Below are positions 51,154 to 60,430 of a DNA stretch of 64,000 bases, piece by piece. Source of the DNA: Nocardioides agri (GTDB lineage Bacteria; Actinomycetota; Actinomycetes; Propionibacteriales; Nocardioidaceae); the NCBI RefSeq assembly GCF_013778305.1, contig NZ_JACEIC010000002.1:310001-374000 (forward strand). Reading direction: 5' to 3'. Position 1 is the first letter of the stretch. Every line of letters begins with the position of its first letter. The notes below the pieces were generated by a model. The model was not told the origin of the DNA. It did not search any database and saw only the letters and a program-made list of their open reading frames with translations. The translations under genes were made by a program, and so were the position numbers.

Positions 51154-51451
51154 GTGCCCCGTCGCGCTGATGCTCGATCCGCTGGTGCTCAACCTCTACA
51201 ACGGCGATGCATGCCCACCTCGGTACTCAGCCACAGTCAGCCGCAGTCAGCCGCCTGGCCGTGCATGGGAGTGCCGACGGTCAACCGGTGCGGCTTGGCA
51301 GGCAACGTGGTTCCCGGAGGATCTGTAGGCCACCCGCCCAGCTGCGATCCGCTCGCTTGCGGAGTGCGTCTTGTCGCCGCTTGCGTATCCGTTCGGTCCG
51401 AATGGATCTGCCACGCTTCATGGGTCCGACCCGGCTTGAGAGGAGTGGTAC
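51154..51451. other. 298-base intergenic region with a short tandem repeat
   Basis: AGTCAGCCGC is repeated in tandem near 51237-51256. A short frame near 51165 reads VALMLDPLVLNLYNGDA, which faintly resembles a RecD segment, perhaps gene debris. GAGAGGAG just upstream of 51452 is the next gene's Shine-Dalgarno. Confidence 0.35.
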
Positions 51452-52531
51452 GTGGAGCCCTTCGGAACCGTGACGCCGCCGTTCACAGCGGTGCGAGAGC
51501 TGTTCGCGGAGGTGCTCGCCGACCAGCCTGGCACTGGCGCCTCCTTCGCCGTTTGGTGTGGCGGCGACTGGGTGGTCGACCTCTGGGGCGGCTACGTCGA
51601 TGCGGCACATGCCCAGCCATGGCAGCGCGACACGTTGGTGATGCCGTACTCGGTGTCCAAGCCGTTTGCGGCCATGTGTGTGCTCACGTTGGTCGATCGG
51701 GGGCTGGTCGAGCTCGACGCACCGATGCAGCGCTACTGGCCGGCTCTACGTGCCGCTGCCTCGGTGCGTGACGTCCTGTCCCATCGCGCGGGAGTCGTCG
51801 CCCTGGACGAGGACGCTCCGGAGGAGGCCTTCTACGACTGGGAGTTGATGTGTTCCCTGTTGGCCGGCCAGAAACCGGCCTGGCCCCCGGGAACCGCGCA
51901 GGGCGAGTCGGCGCTGTTCTACGGCCACCTGCTCGGAGAGGTGGTCCGCCGTGTCGACGGGCGCACCCTCGGCCGCTTTCTCCGCGAGGAGATCTGCGGA
52001 CCCCTGGGTCTGGACTTCCACATCGGACTGAGCGAGGCCGAACTGGCCAGGGTCGCCGACCTGACCGGGTTCGACGCCGAGTTCCGCGCATCACAGCAGG
52101 ACAGGCCTGAGCTGTACCGCCGAGCCATCGGGAACCCGCCGGGCGCTCGTGACCCCCAGGTCGTCAACGGCCACCGGTGGCGCCGGGCCGAGATCCCGGC
52201 CGTCAACGGCCACGGCACCGCGCGCGCGGTGGCCGGGTTCTATGTGGCACTGGCACAGGGCCGCCTGGTCGCGCCGGCCCTGGTGCAGGAGATCAGCCGG
52301 GGATGCGGGATCGAGCCTGACCTGGTGATCGGCGGCGACCACGACTGGGGGCTTGGCGTGGCCGTGGATGCCGACGGCTACGGCATGGGCGGCACAGGCG
52401 GAAGCTTCGGTTGGTGGAGCGAGGCCGGTCAGTACGCCGCAGCCTTCCTCACCGGCCACGTCGGAACCCACGACCGGGGCGACCGACTCGAGAACGGCGT
52501 GCGCGAGGTGCTCGGGCTTCCGCCGCTGTGA
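51452..52531 (+). CDS. Serine hydrolase, class C beta-lactamase/esterase family
   Basis: The 359-residue protein has the S-x-x-K motif Ser67-Lys70 in MPYSVSKPFAAM, the Tyr motif in SALFYGHLLGEVVRR, and a late GMGGTGGSFGWWS in place of the KTG box. This matches the EstB-type beta-lactamase-fold esterases. No signal peptide is visible, so it is cytoplasmic and more likely an esterase than a penicillin enzyme. GTG at 51452 has GAGAGGAG upstream. The substrate is unknown. Confidence 0.88.
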   Translation: MEPFGTVTPPFTAVRELFAEVLADQPGTGASFAVWCGGDWVVDLWGGYVDAAHAQPWQRDTLVMPYSVSKPFAAMCVLTLVDRGLVELDAPMQRYWPALRAAASVRDVLSHRAGVVALDEDAPEEAFYDWELMCSLLAGQKPAWPPGTAQGESALFYGHLLGEVVRRVDGRTLGRFLREEICGPLGLDFHIGLSEAELARVADLTGFDAEFRASQQDRPELYRRAIGNPPGARDPQVVNGHRWRRAEIPAVNGHGTARAVAGFYVALAQGRLVAPALVQEISRGCGIEPDLVIGGDHDWGLGVAVDADGYGMGGTGGSFGWWSEAGQYAAAFLTGHVGTHDRGDRLENGVREVLGLPPL

Positions 52532-52659
52532 GCACCGATCACATCCATCCGCGACCCGCGCGATCCGGAACCCGCGCGATTCGCCGCCTGTCCGTGCCGT
52601 TCCAGGCTCGTCCGAGGGTGTCGACACCAGCGGTTGCCGGTTGGCCAAGGGAGCGCGGG

Positions 52660-53283
52660 TCACAGCCGCATGTGGGCGGGAAAGCCTGTCCATCGCAGTT
52701 CGACGGGGAGGTGCGACATCTCGTTGAACGCGACGAGGGCGGGCGGACGGTCGACGAAGTATCGGAGCACCGTGAGGGCGGCGTGACCGTTGTCGAGCCC
52801 CACCCAGCGCGAGGGCGGAGCCTCGCACGCATGGCGGACCAGCCAGCTGATCGTGAACGCATGGGTCACGACGAGATGGTGGCTGTCCTCATCGGCTCGC
52901 TCCGGCCCGGTCAGCAACCGGACGGCCTTCGCTGCGAGGGCGGCTCCGTGTGCCGCCTCCTCCGACGTGACACCCGCCAGAAACGCATTCACGCCAGCCC
53001 GGTACTCCGGCGCGACCTCGTCCCGGCACGGTACGTGAGGGACGTAGTCCCCCGCCGCGTCGAGCTCGGTCACCGGAACGTCGCTGACGAGCTGTTGCGA
53101 TACGAGCCGCGCTGTTTCGACCGCCCGCGGGAGCGGGCCATGCTGAACTGAATCGAAGGGCAAGTCCGCCAGTCGACGGCCCAGAAGCACCGCCTGATCC
53201 GCACCCCGCTGGGTCAGGCTGCCGTCCTCGCCCGGCTCGCCGTGGCGGGTGAGGTAGAGGTGTCGCACCGACATGGTCGGCAT
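52660..53283 (-). CDS. Histidine phosphatase family protein
   Basis: The 207-residue protein has the RHG motif (Arg13-His14-Gly15 in LTRHGEPGEDGSLTQRGADQ), a second Arg in GPLPRAVETARL, and a late VVTHAFTISWLVRH with the second catalytic His. It is a phosphoglycerate-mutase-like phosphatase; the substrate is unknown. ATG 53283 or the ATG three codons later may be used. Confidence 0.88.
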   Translation of the reverse strand: MPTMSVRHLYLTRHGEPGEDGSLTQRGADQAVLLGRRLADLPFDSVQHGPLPRAVETARLVSQQLVSDVPVTELDAAGDYVPHVPCRDEVAPEYRAGVNAFLAGVTSEEAAHGAALAAKAVRLLTGPERADEDSHHLVVTHAFTISWLVRHACEAPPSRWVGLDNGHAALTVLRYFVDRPPALVAFNEMSHLPVELRWTGFPAHMRL

Positions 53284-53435
53284 CCAACCACGAGCCCGTC
53301 GCGACCGGCTGAGCCATCGCGCTCACCCACGTCCAGATCTGCCGTTGCGAGTGCGCTTCCGAGGCCCATGCAACGCGTGGACATGCCGCCGTCGGCCGGT
53401 GCGCTCGCGGCACGGTTCACGGACGGTCGGCGCGG

Positions 53436-55322
53436 CTACGTCGGAGTGTCCGTCGCAGCTACGGTCCTCACCAGGACCACGGTCTCGAACAGGTGTGCCG
53501 ACAGCAGTGTCTGGACCTCCCCGGCCAGCTCGTCGTCAGGGACCGTGACGCTGACCCGCGTCCCGCGCGTCCCACCCAGGGACACCTCGACCGGTGGCGG
53601 CACGGGCAGCCGGGCGCCCAGCCGCTCCGACAGCAGGTCCTCGACCAGGCGGCGTGTTGCATCGACCCGTAGGTCGGGCTTGAACAGCTTGCCGACCGAG
53701 GTCATCGGCAGCGCGTCGAGGATGTAGATCTCCCGCGGCCAGGCCGGCCGTTCAGCGATGGTGGCGCGGGCGTGCTCGTGCAGCTCTTCGACGGATGCGG
53801 AGGCGTCGGGCCGCAGCGCGAGGTAGACCACCGGCAGCTCTCCGGCGTACGCGTCGGGCTGCCCGACAGCGGCGGCCATGGCCACGGCGGGGTGGGAGAC
53901 CATCGCGTCCTCGATCATCACGGGGTCGATGTTGTGGCCGCTGCGGATGATGAGGTCCTTGACCCGCCCGGCCACCACCAGATTGCCGGCCTCGTCCCGG
54001 TAGCCGAGGTCGCCCGTCACCAGCGTGCGGTCGGTGAGCACGCCCGCGTCGTGCACGGCGTTCCGGTAGCCGGGCGAGACGTGGGGCCCGTGGGCCACCA
54101 CGACTCCGATCTCGTCGGTGGCGGCGACTTCGCGCAGGGATCCGTCGGGTCCCTGCCGGAGCACCTCGAGGCGCATCCAAGGCGGGTTGATGCCGACCGT
54201 CCCGGGCGCGCCCGCGCCGGCGACCGGGTCGATGGAGAGGATCCCCGAGGACTCTGTCATCCCGTAGACCTGGTGCAGCCGGGCACCCGTCATCGCCTCG
54301 AAACGCTGCTGGATTGCGCTCGGGATGGGCGAGGCTCCGGTGAAGCCGGCGCGCACCCGCGAGAGATCGGCCTCACCGACCGGGACATCGACGACGGCCG
54401 CCAGCCCGGTCGGTACGGCGCCCGCGAGGGTCACTGCGTGGCGGTCGAGGAGCGCCCAGAAGTTCCGGACCACGGTCGGGCTGCGCAGCGCGGAGGGCGT
54501 CATGATCAACAGTTCTGCTCCGGCCAGCAGTGGAGACAGCCCGCAGAAGACCGTGCCACCGGCGTGGAAGAGCGGAAGCGTCGCTGCGAGCACGTCACCG
54601 GAGCCCATGTCGCCGAGCAGCGCACCACCCAGGGCTGCCAGCAGCTGACTGCGGTGGGTGAGGGTCACCAGCTTCGGGTCGCCGGTCGTACCCCCGGTGT
54701 GGAAGTACGCCGCCACCTCATCGTCCCTGCCCGGCTCGATGAGCAACCGGTCGGCGGGTTGGTCGGCCATGAGCGCAGCCAGATCAAGGGCGCCCTCGGC
54801 AGGTGCAAGTCCCGGCATGTTGAGGGCGACGACCTTGAGTCCCGGCACCAGGCCAGCTACCGCCTCGGCCTTCTGCCAAAGGTCCAGCGCTGGGTGGGGG
54901 CCCAGCGTGACCAGAACTGCGGCGTCCGCCGCACGCACGAGATCGGCGAGGTGCTCAGGGTTGAGCAGGAAGTTCAGCGGGACGGCGTACCCCGCGCTCT
55001 GCGCGCCCCACAGCACAGCATGGGTCTCCACCAGGCTGGGCAGCATGTACGCCACCCCGGGCCGTGGGCCAGCGAGCGCGACGAAGGCGTTGCCGGCACG
55101 GTTCACCAATCCGGCGAGCTCGGCGTAGGTGACCGTGCGCGGCTGCTCCTCCACCGTCCCTGCCACGAGCATCGTCAAGGCGACGGCTCCGGGCTGCCGG
55201 ATCGCGGCGAACCTGAAGACGTCGTGGACGCTGCGCTCCTCGACAAGGCCCTCGAAGGTCGTGCTGCGCTCCAAGGCCGCGACGTCCCCTGCGCTTCTGA
55301 CCGGCTCGCACCACCTGGTCAT
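53436..55322 (-). CDS. AMP-dependent acyl-CoA synthetase/ligase
   Basis: The 628-residue protein has the ANL-superfamily core: AYFHTGGTTGDPKLVTLTHR (P-loop-like motif), VYGMTESSG, TGDLGYRDEAGNLVVAGRVK and a C-terminal MTSVGKLFKPDLR Lys motif. It activates a carboxylic acid, probably a fatty or aromatic acid, as acyl-AMP then acyl-CoA. The ATG at 55322 follows GGGAGGACG. An extra C-terminal segment of about 70 residues after the Lys motif is unusual. No beta-oxidation genes adjoin it. Confidence 0.92.
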   Translation of the reverse strand: MTRWCEPVRSAGDVAALERSTTFEGLVEERSVHDVFRFAAIRQPGAVALTMLVAGTVEEQPRTVTYAELAGLVNRAGNAFVALAGPRPGVAYMLPSLVETHAVLWGAQSAGYAVPLNFLLNPEHLADLVRAADAAVLVTLGPHPALDLWQKAEAVAGLVPGLKVVALNMPGLAPAEGALDLAALMADQPADRLLIEPGRDDEVAAYFHTGGTTGDPKLVTLTHRSQLLAALGGALLGDMGSGDVLAATLPLFHAGGTVFCGLSPLLAGAELLIMTPSALRSPTVVRNFWALLDRHAVTLAGAVPTGLAAVVDVPVGEADLSRVRAGFTGASPIPSAIQQRFEAMTGARLHQVYGMTESSGILSIDPVAGAGAPGTVGINPPWMRLEVLRQGPDGSLREVAATDEIGVVVAHGPHVSPGYRNAVHDAGVLTDRTLVTGDLGYRDEAGNLVVAGRVKDLIIRSGHNIDPVMIEDAMVSHPAVAMAAAVGQPDAYAGELPVVYLALRPDASASVEELHEHARATIAERPAWPREIYILDALPMTSVGKLFKPDLRVDATRRLVEDLLSERLGARLPVPPPVEVSLGGTRGTRVSVTVPDDELAGEVQTLLSAHLFETVVLVRTVAATDTPT

Positions 55323-55604
55323 AACGTCCTCCCGGCCCGCGAGAAGCCCTCGTGCACCTTCCTTGGCAGGCTGGCACTGACGCAGCAGGCCGTCAACGGC
55401 TCTGTCAGCAGCGCCGGTTGGCGAACCAAGAAGCCGTGCGGGCCACATGCAGTCGCGGAGCCCACACTCAACAGGTGGGGCGACCGGATGAGAGCGACCG
55501 GGCATCCCTACCGAGCCTCGCCTGCCCACTGCTGCGCCATGCAACGAGTAGCCGCTGTCCGTAGGCCCCGCAAGGTACGTCCTACCGCCGCCGGTGCGGT
55601 GACC

Positions 55605-56984
55605 TCACTGGCCGTCGAGGCTCGGGTCGGTCGAGGCGCTCGGGGACGGGTCCGCCGATGGGCTCGGGCCCTGCGAGGGCTCCTGGCTCGGGTCCAGTGC
55701 CCGGGGCGGCTGCTCGGTCGGGTCCGTGGACGGGCTGGGCGGCGAACCCGAGCCCTGGCCGGAACCTTGAGTGGGGCTCTGGCTGGGACCTGTGGACGGA
55801 GATGTCGAGGGGTGCGTGGCCGGTTGATGGGGGCTCTTCGGCCCGTCGCCCACGGCGTGCCAGTGGCTCGCGGCGCTGTTGCCGGTCGTCATGCCGGGCC
55901 CGTCGCTGCCCTTCTCGCCGTTCTCGTCCTTGTTGCCGCCGTGTCCCTTGTCGCCGGCGTCGGTGGGGTGTGCGGACCGGACGGGGTCGACGGCGACCAT
56001 CCGCGCCGCGATGACGGCCGCTTCCGGCGAGGTGTCGTGCAGGTACGCCTGGTAGATCGCTTCGACCAGCCGGCCGTACGGCTTGGAGTGGTTGTACGAC
56101 CAGGCGGCGGACGCACGGCCCGCGACGCTGGTCAGGTCGCCGTCGGCCGCGCACAGGTAGACACCGGAGCCCAGGGCTGCGTCGCTGATGTTCTGTGGGT
56201 CCCGCCGCTTGTCGCCGTTGCCGTCGACCCCGACCGCGCTCCACGTCGCCGGGATGAACTGCATCGGGCCCACAGCCCGGTCGTTCCGCTTGTCCAGATC
56301 GAAGACTCCCGCGTCGGTGTCTGGCATCGTGAGCGTCGGCCCGAAGATCGCGGGCGTCGCCTGACCGGTCGGGCTCAGGTGACTGCCGTTCGCGGAGCCG
56401 TGGTTGGTCTCGACCCGGCCGATCGCGGCGAGGTACTGCCAGTCCAGGCCGCACTCGGGGTTCGCCTCCCGGATGACGGCCGCAGCGCGCTGGTAGGCGG
56501 CGACGGCCTCGGCCGGGATGTCGGAGACCGCTCGGCCTCCGAGCACGTGGCGGGCCGGGAGCCTGTCACGTCCGGTCGCTGAGGACCTGTCAGCTGCGGC
56601 GATCACGATCGGAGCCGGCGGCAGCACCGGAGCGGGGATCACGCTGACCTCGGACGCGACAGCGGCTGGGGTGGCCGAGCTCGTGTTTGCGGGGCGAAGG
56701 CTGGCGGCGGCGTTGACAGATGACACGCACGCCATTGCCGCGAGTGTCAGGACGGTCGCCGCAGCGAGGCCGCGCACCGTCCGACGCGGGGCGCGGCACG
56801 CACCTCGGTGAGCGGCACCCTGGCCGCCGGTCCTGAGACCGGACCGAGGACTGGGCCGAGGACCGGACCAGGTAGCCGTGCCACGGCGGCCCGTGCCGCC
56901 CTGGCTCGTCGCGCGATCGCCGCCCCGATGGCTCGGCTCGTAGCGGGCCTTCGGCCGCTTCTGCGCGTGGCTGCCTGACTGCAT
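55605..56984 (-). CDS. Lytic murein transglycosylase with low-complexity tail
   Basis: The 459-residue protein has a basic, disordered N terminus, a hydrophobic anchor (about residues 69-92), and a lytic transglycosylase domain (about 155-330) with YLAAIGRVETNHGSANG (catalytic Glu), RAVGPMQFIPATWSAVGVDG and ASAAWSYNHSKPYGRLVEAI. The last 110 residues are a Pro/Ser/Gly-rich tail of short DPS- and PSQ-like repeats. It cleaves peptidoglycan at the cell surface. The start ATG is preceded by GGAGG. The tail may be a cell-wall spacer. Confidence 0.9.
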   Translation of the reverse strand: MQSGSHAQKRPKARYEPSHRGGDRATSQGGTGRRGTATWSGPRPSPRSGLRTGGQGAAHRGACRAPRRTVRGLAAATVLTLAAMACVSSVNAAASLRPANTSSATPAAVASEVSVIPAPVLPPAPIVIAAADRSSATGRDRLPARHVLGGRAVSDIPAEAVAAYQRAAAVIREANPECGLDWQYLAAIGRVETNHGSANGSHLSPTGQATPAIFGPTLTMPDTDAGVFDLDKRNDRAVGPMQFIPATWSAVGVDGNGDKRRDPQNISDAALGSGVYLCAADGDLTSVAGRASAAWSYNHSKPYGRLVEAIYQAYLHDTSPEAAVIAARMVAVDPVRSAHPTDAGDKGHGGNKDENGEKGSDGPGMTTGNSAASHWHAVGDGPKSPHQPATHPSTSPSTGPSQSPTQGSGQGSGSPPSPSTDPTEQPPRALDPSQEPSQGPSPSADPSPSASTDPSLDGQ

Positions 56985-57107
56985 GGTGTCCTCCGTGCCG
57001 CGAGCCGTCGACCGGCCCTACCTGAGTGTCGGCACGTGCGTGGGGCCGCTTGACCGGAGCGTCCGATCAGGGTCTCGGTCCGTCTCGTCCTGGCCCCACG
57101 TGCCGGT

Positions 57108-57177
57108 GCGTCATGGCGCCGCGACAGCGGCGATGGTCCGTGTGGCGGTCTCTTCGCACCGAGCGCATGCTGGCACC
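57108..57177 (+). repeat. Imperfect repeat copy A, the acyP promoter region
   Basis: This 70-base segment, ending exactly at the acyP ATG, is about 80 percent identical by eye to 57480-57552. It contains CATGCT six bases before the ATG, a possible leaderless -10. Duplication of a promoter around a small gene is unusual. Confidence 0.65.
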
Positions 57178-57450
57178 ATGTCGCGCGCTGTCGAGGTGAA
57201 GGTGTCGGGCGAGGTGCAGGGCGTGTCCTTCCGCTGGTACGCCGCCCAGGAGGCAGTTCGACTCGAGCTGGTCGGGTGGATACGCAACGAACCCGATGGT
57301 TCGGTCCTCGGCCACTTCGAAGGTCCGACTGACGCCGTCGAGCAGATGCTGGCCTGGTGCCGTGACGGCTCACCGTCTGCCCACGTCAGCGCTCTCGCGG
57401 TCCGCGACGTACCTCTGACCGACGCCTCGGACTTCCGCGTCGACCACTGA
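57178..57450 (+). CDS. acyP: Acylphosphatase
   Basis: The 90-residue protein has both signatures: EVQGVSFRWY with the catalytic Arg19 and LVGWIRNEPDGSV with the catalytic Asn37. It hydrolyses acyl phosphates. No Shine-Dalgarno is seen; the ATG directly follows the repeat copy A, with CATGCT six bases upstream, so a leaderless transcript is likely. A second imperfect copy of that upstream sequence follows the gene. Confidence 0.93.
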   Translation: MSRAVEVKVSGEVQGVSFRWYAAQEAVRLELVGWIRNEPDGSVLGHFEGPTDAVEQMLAWCRDGSPSAHVSALAVRDVPLTDASDFRVDH

Positions 57451-57479
57451 TACCGTCCTCCGACGATCGGGGCAGACCT

Positions 57480-57552
57480 GCGTCACTCCGCCGCGACGCC
57501 GGCCATGGTCCCGCGTGGGCGTTCTCTTCCGGCAGAGCGCATGCCGGCACCA
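57480..57552 (+). repeat. Imperfect repeat copy B, downstream of acyP
   Basis: This 73-base segment copies the acyP upstream region (57108-57177) in the same direction but lacks the ATG and shows no gene. It lies in the gap before the convergent hydrolase gene. Confidence 0.6.
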
Positions 57553-57586
57553 GGCGGCGTCACCATCGGGATCTCGAGCCAGTCGG

Positions 57587-58372
57587 TCAGCTCGCTTGCG
57601 CCAGTGCATCCGCGATGACGGCCGCGGTCTGTCGCGGAGCCTCGTCGGGAATGAGGAACACCGCCCCGGGGATGGTCACCAGAGTCACGTTGGGCGACGC
57701 CACGAGGGTGGCGCGCTCAGCGTCGGTGAGACCACCGTCGCCCTTCTTCTCCGCGTGGACGACCCACGCCGAGCTGGAAGACGAGGCGAGCTCGGCGGCG
57801 AAGTCTCGGTCCGCGGCGATGTAGTCGAGGTAGTCGCCGCACAACCGAACTGCATCGGCGGGCCGGTTCTGCTTGAGGTCCTCGATCAACTCACGCTTGT
57901 GGGGGTCCGGGATGTCGGCAGATCGGACCATCAGCGGCATCAGCCTGAACAGCACCGCGAACGGCCAGCTCCCCACTCGCTGGGACGTCCGCACCACGGC
58001 GCGGAAGAAGCCTGCCTCGTCGGGTGGCGTCAGGCTGATGCCGAGGAGCACGACCGGTCCCGCGAACTGCCGCGACAGCACCATCTCCAAAGCGACCGTC
58101 GCGCCGTGCGAGAACCCCACGACCGCGCCGCACCTGTGCTCTGAGGCCAGCTCCGCGGCCCGACGCGCCAAGCCCGGGATGGACACGTCCCCGCACAGCG
58201 GCGCGCCCGCCATCCCGGGCAGAGTCGTTGCCACGAGACGAACACCGGACAGCACCGGCTCCGCCATCACCAGATCGAACGAACGAGCGGCGTTGGCTCC
58301 GCCAGGCAGGAGCAGGACCGACCGCTCCGCATCCGCCGGGCCGGAGATCAACAGCTCCCAGGCCTCTCGCAT
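57587..58372 (-). CDS. Alpha/beta hydrolase
   Basis: The 261-residue protein has an oxyanion motif LLLPGGANAARSFD, a nucleophile elbow GFSHGA with Ser88, and a late VVHAEKKGDGGL plus IPGAVFLIPDEAP near the expected Asp/His. The His residue is not in the usual place, so activity is uncertain. ATG at 58372 has GGGAGGTG upstream; a longer frame to 58423 lacks a good start signal. The substrate is unknown. Confidence 0.82.
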   Translation of the reverse strand: MREAWELLISGPADAERSVLLLPGGANAARSFDLVMAEPVLSGVRLVATTLPGMAGAPLCGDVSIPGLARRAAELASEHRCGAVVGFSHGATVALEMVLSRQFAGPVVLLGISLTPPDEAGFFRAVVRTSQRVGSWPFAVLFRLMPLMVRSADIPDPHKRELIEDLKQNRPADAVRLCGDYLDYIAADRDFAAELASSSSSAWVVHAEKKGDGGLTDAERATLVASPNVTLVTIPGAVFLIPDEAPRQTAAVIADALAQAS

Positions 58373-58539
58373 GGCACCTCCCTGGGTCGCCCCCCCCTCA
58401 GCGAATGTATGCCTGATGGTCACCCCGTAGAAGGCCCGAGCTCTGCCGAGCTGCGACGCCTACGGATGCCGATGGCCCAGTCCCTCCCTCACCGCGCCTG
58501 TCGGGGCGGGATGGAACGCACGAGTGTGCCGAGATGTGG

Positions 58540-58878
58540 TCAGGTCGGAGACGAGTGCTCCCGGGACCTCTCGCGCCTTGACAGTCGGGAGTGCACGATC
58601 GCACCCACCATCAGGGACAGTCCGACCGCCGCCATCAACGCTCCGGCGACTCGTAGCCACCCCGGCACGTCCGGGGCCAATGCGAGTATCAATCCGGCGA
58701 GAGACATGATGAATCTGTCCGAGTCGGGAAACACGTACGCCGCGATGAAGAACCCACCCGTCACGACCTGCTGCCAGAACGGCTCCCCGTCAGCAACGCT
58801 CCACAGCGCGAGGACGAACCAGGCGAACCCGAACACAAGCCACATCGGGTGCCGACGGGCGCGGGAATCGGAGGTCAC
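58540..58878 (-). CDS. Small multi-pass membrane protein
   Basis: The 112-residue product has hydrophobic helices at about residues 12-30, 38-50, 56-70 and 74-93, followed by a charged tail rich in Arg and Ser. No domain was recognised. GTG at 58878 is the natural start. It lies on the same strand as the hydrolase, 167 bases upstream, so operon linkage is uncertain. Confidence 0.65.
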   Translation of the reverse strand: MTSDSRARRHPMWLVFGFAWFVLALWSVADGEPFWQQVVTGGFFIAAYVFPDSDRFIMSLAGLILALAPDVPGWLRVAGALMAAVGLSLMVGAIVHSRLSRRERSREHSSPT

Positions 58879-59024
58879 ACCGGGACCCTAACCGGGCACC
58901 CGCCCACAGACGTCGCGGCTGGCGAACCCATCGGCGGGCCTGAGCGAGCGTCTATACCACAGGACACGCCGGTCCGTGAGCCCGCACGCGAACCGCTCGT
59001 CGGAAAAGGGGCGTGGAGCGACGA

Positions 59025-59098
59025 AGGTCGCCGCCCAGCCACGATCCGAAACCCACCCCTCCGCGGGGCACGGGCCGGTCCTGGCTGGGCGGCGACCT
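59025..59098. repeat. 17-bp perfect inverted repeat with a 40-base loop
   Basis: AGGTCGCCGCCCAGCCA (59025-59041) and TGGCTGGGCGGCGACCT (59082-59098) are perfect complements. The loop holds a smaller CCCCTCCGCGGGG hairpin. It ends 26 bases before the ThuA stop, so it may be an elaborate terminator or a remnant of mobile-element ends. Confidence 0.65.
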
Positions 59099-59124
59099 CA
59101 GATGCTGGCGTCGATCAGGTGGGA

Positions 59125-60249
59125 TCAGAAGCCGACGAGGCCCTCCTGCCACTCGATGAGGTCAGCGATCTTGGTGACCAGCGTGCGGTCGTGGAGACCG
59201 TGCGCCTTGCCCTTGGCCTGCTTCAGGATGTCCGCGGCGGCGGCGTGCCGGTCCTCGTTGTGCGCGGCCTCCGCCTCGGCGAGGTACTCCGCGACGTCAC
59301 CGCTCAACTTGTCCACCCGCCTGCTGCCCTGCGTGCCGGCGGCATCGTTGATCTCGTTGACCTCCTTGAAGGTCACGCAGTTGCCGCCGCCGCTCACCAC
59401 GCCGGCGGTCCACTCGATGCCTCCGAGCAGGTGCGCGAGGAAGAGCGGGTCGGCGTACGACGCGTCCACGTGCCCGGCGCCTTCGTACCAGGCCCGCCCG
59501 CCCTCGAAGTTGTGGCACCACGAGATCGGGTGGTCAGCGCCCATGGAGCCGCCGGTGTACGTCGACTCGTCGAGCGTCAGCAGAACGTGGACGTCAGCCC
59601 GCGGGTTGGTCGTGAAGTTGTACCACTCGTCGAAGCGGATCCACTCCTTCGGCAGCATCGCGGTGGACGGGTGCGTCGGGCTCTCCACCCGCATCGTGGC
59701 GGTCTGCTGCGCCGGGTGGTTCCGGAACCGCGCGCCGCCGCCGGTCAGCCGGCTGTACCACGGGACGGCGTGCATGGCGTCGGTGGCCGCGTGCATGCCG
59801 ACGAAGCCGCCGCCGTCGTGGATGTAGCCCTGGAACGCGGCCAGCTCGGCGTCGTTGAGGGTCCGAGGACGGGCTGGGTTCTGGTCGTTCGTCCCGTCGA
59901 CGTTCGAGGCGAAGATGATCGTCGCGTACTGGTCCAGGCTCTCCGCGGTGGTGAACGGCGTGCTGGGCAGTGTCAGCGCCGGCTGGCCTGGCGAGTTCGC
60001 CGTGGCGGGATCCCACACGTCCACGGTGAACCCGTGCTCCTGCCCCAGCGCGATGACCGCGTTGGTCGTGTCGTCGATGTGTGAGTGCCGGAAGCCCAAG
60101 GTCTTGCCGACCACCAGCACCTTGTACGGGCCGGCCGCGACCTGCTCCGGTGCCGGGGCGGCCTGACTGGGCGCGACCATCGATCCAGCGAGGGCCAGAG
60201 CGCCGACGAAGACGCCGGCGAGCTCGTGCCGACGAGTGGGATGCCTCAT
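59125..60249 (-). CDS. Secreted ThuA-domain protein
   Basis: The 374-residue protein has a signal peptide (LAGVFVGALALAGSMVAPSQ), a ThuA domain (about residues 40-280; KVLVVGKTLGFRHSHIDDT, FQGYIHDGGGFVGMHAATDA, SWCHNFEGGRAWYEGAGH) and a helical C-terminal segment. ThuA proteins are linked to sugar (trehalose-type) metabolism, and this one acts outside the cell. It is divergent from a ROK regulator with a perfect palindrome between them, so it is probably its target. Confidence 0.88.
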   Translation of the reverse strand: MRHPTRRHELAGVFVGALALAGSMVAPSQAAPAPEQVAAGPYKVLVVGKTLGFRHSHIDDTTNAVIALGQEHGFTVDVWDPATANSPGQPALTLPSTPFTTAESLDQYATIIFASNVDGTNDQNPARPRTLNDAELAAFQGYIHDGGGFVGMHAATDAMHAVPWYSRLTGGGARFRNHPAQQTATMRVESPTHPSTAMLPKEWIRFDEWYNFTTNPRADVHVLLTLDESTYTGGSMGADHPISWCHNFEGGRAWYEGAGHVDASYADPLFLAHLLGGIEWTAGVVSGGGNCVTFKEVNEINDAAGTQGSRRVDKLSGDVAEYLAEAEAAHNEDRHAAAADILKQAKGKAHGLHDRTLVTKIADLIEWQEGLVGF

Positions 60250-60301
60250 GGAGAGTTCCTTCCGAGTGCAGGAAGACGGTGAGCCACCGTCGGGGCGCCA
60301 G

Positions 60302-60324
60302 ATTTGTTGCAGTTCCCAACAAAT
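60302..60324. promoter_or_regulatory. Perfect palindrome, likely ROK operator
   Basis: ATTTGTTG (60302-60309) and CAACAAAT (60317-60324) are a perfect 8-bp inverted repeat around a 7-base spacer. It is AT-rich in a high-GC region and lies between the divergent ThuA and ROK genes, the expected place for an autoregulated operator. Confidence 0.75.
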
Positions 60325-60430
60325 ATCGGCGTCGCGACCGTATGACGCTCGTCACGTCCTGTCAACGCCCGTCGTCCTCGGCGGAGTTCACGAGCGGACA
60401 GCGGCCGAGCCGCGAGGACGAGGCGGCAGG

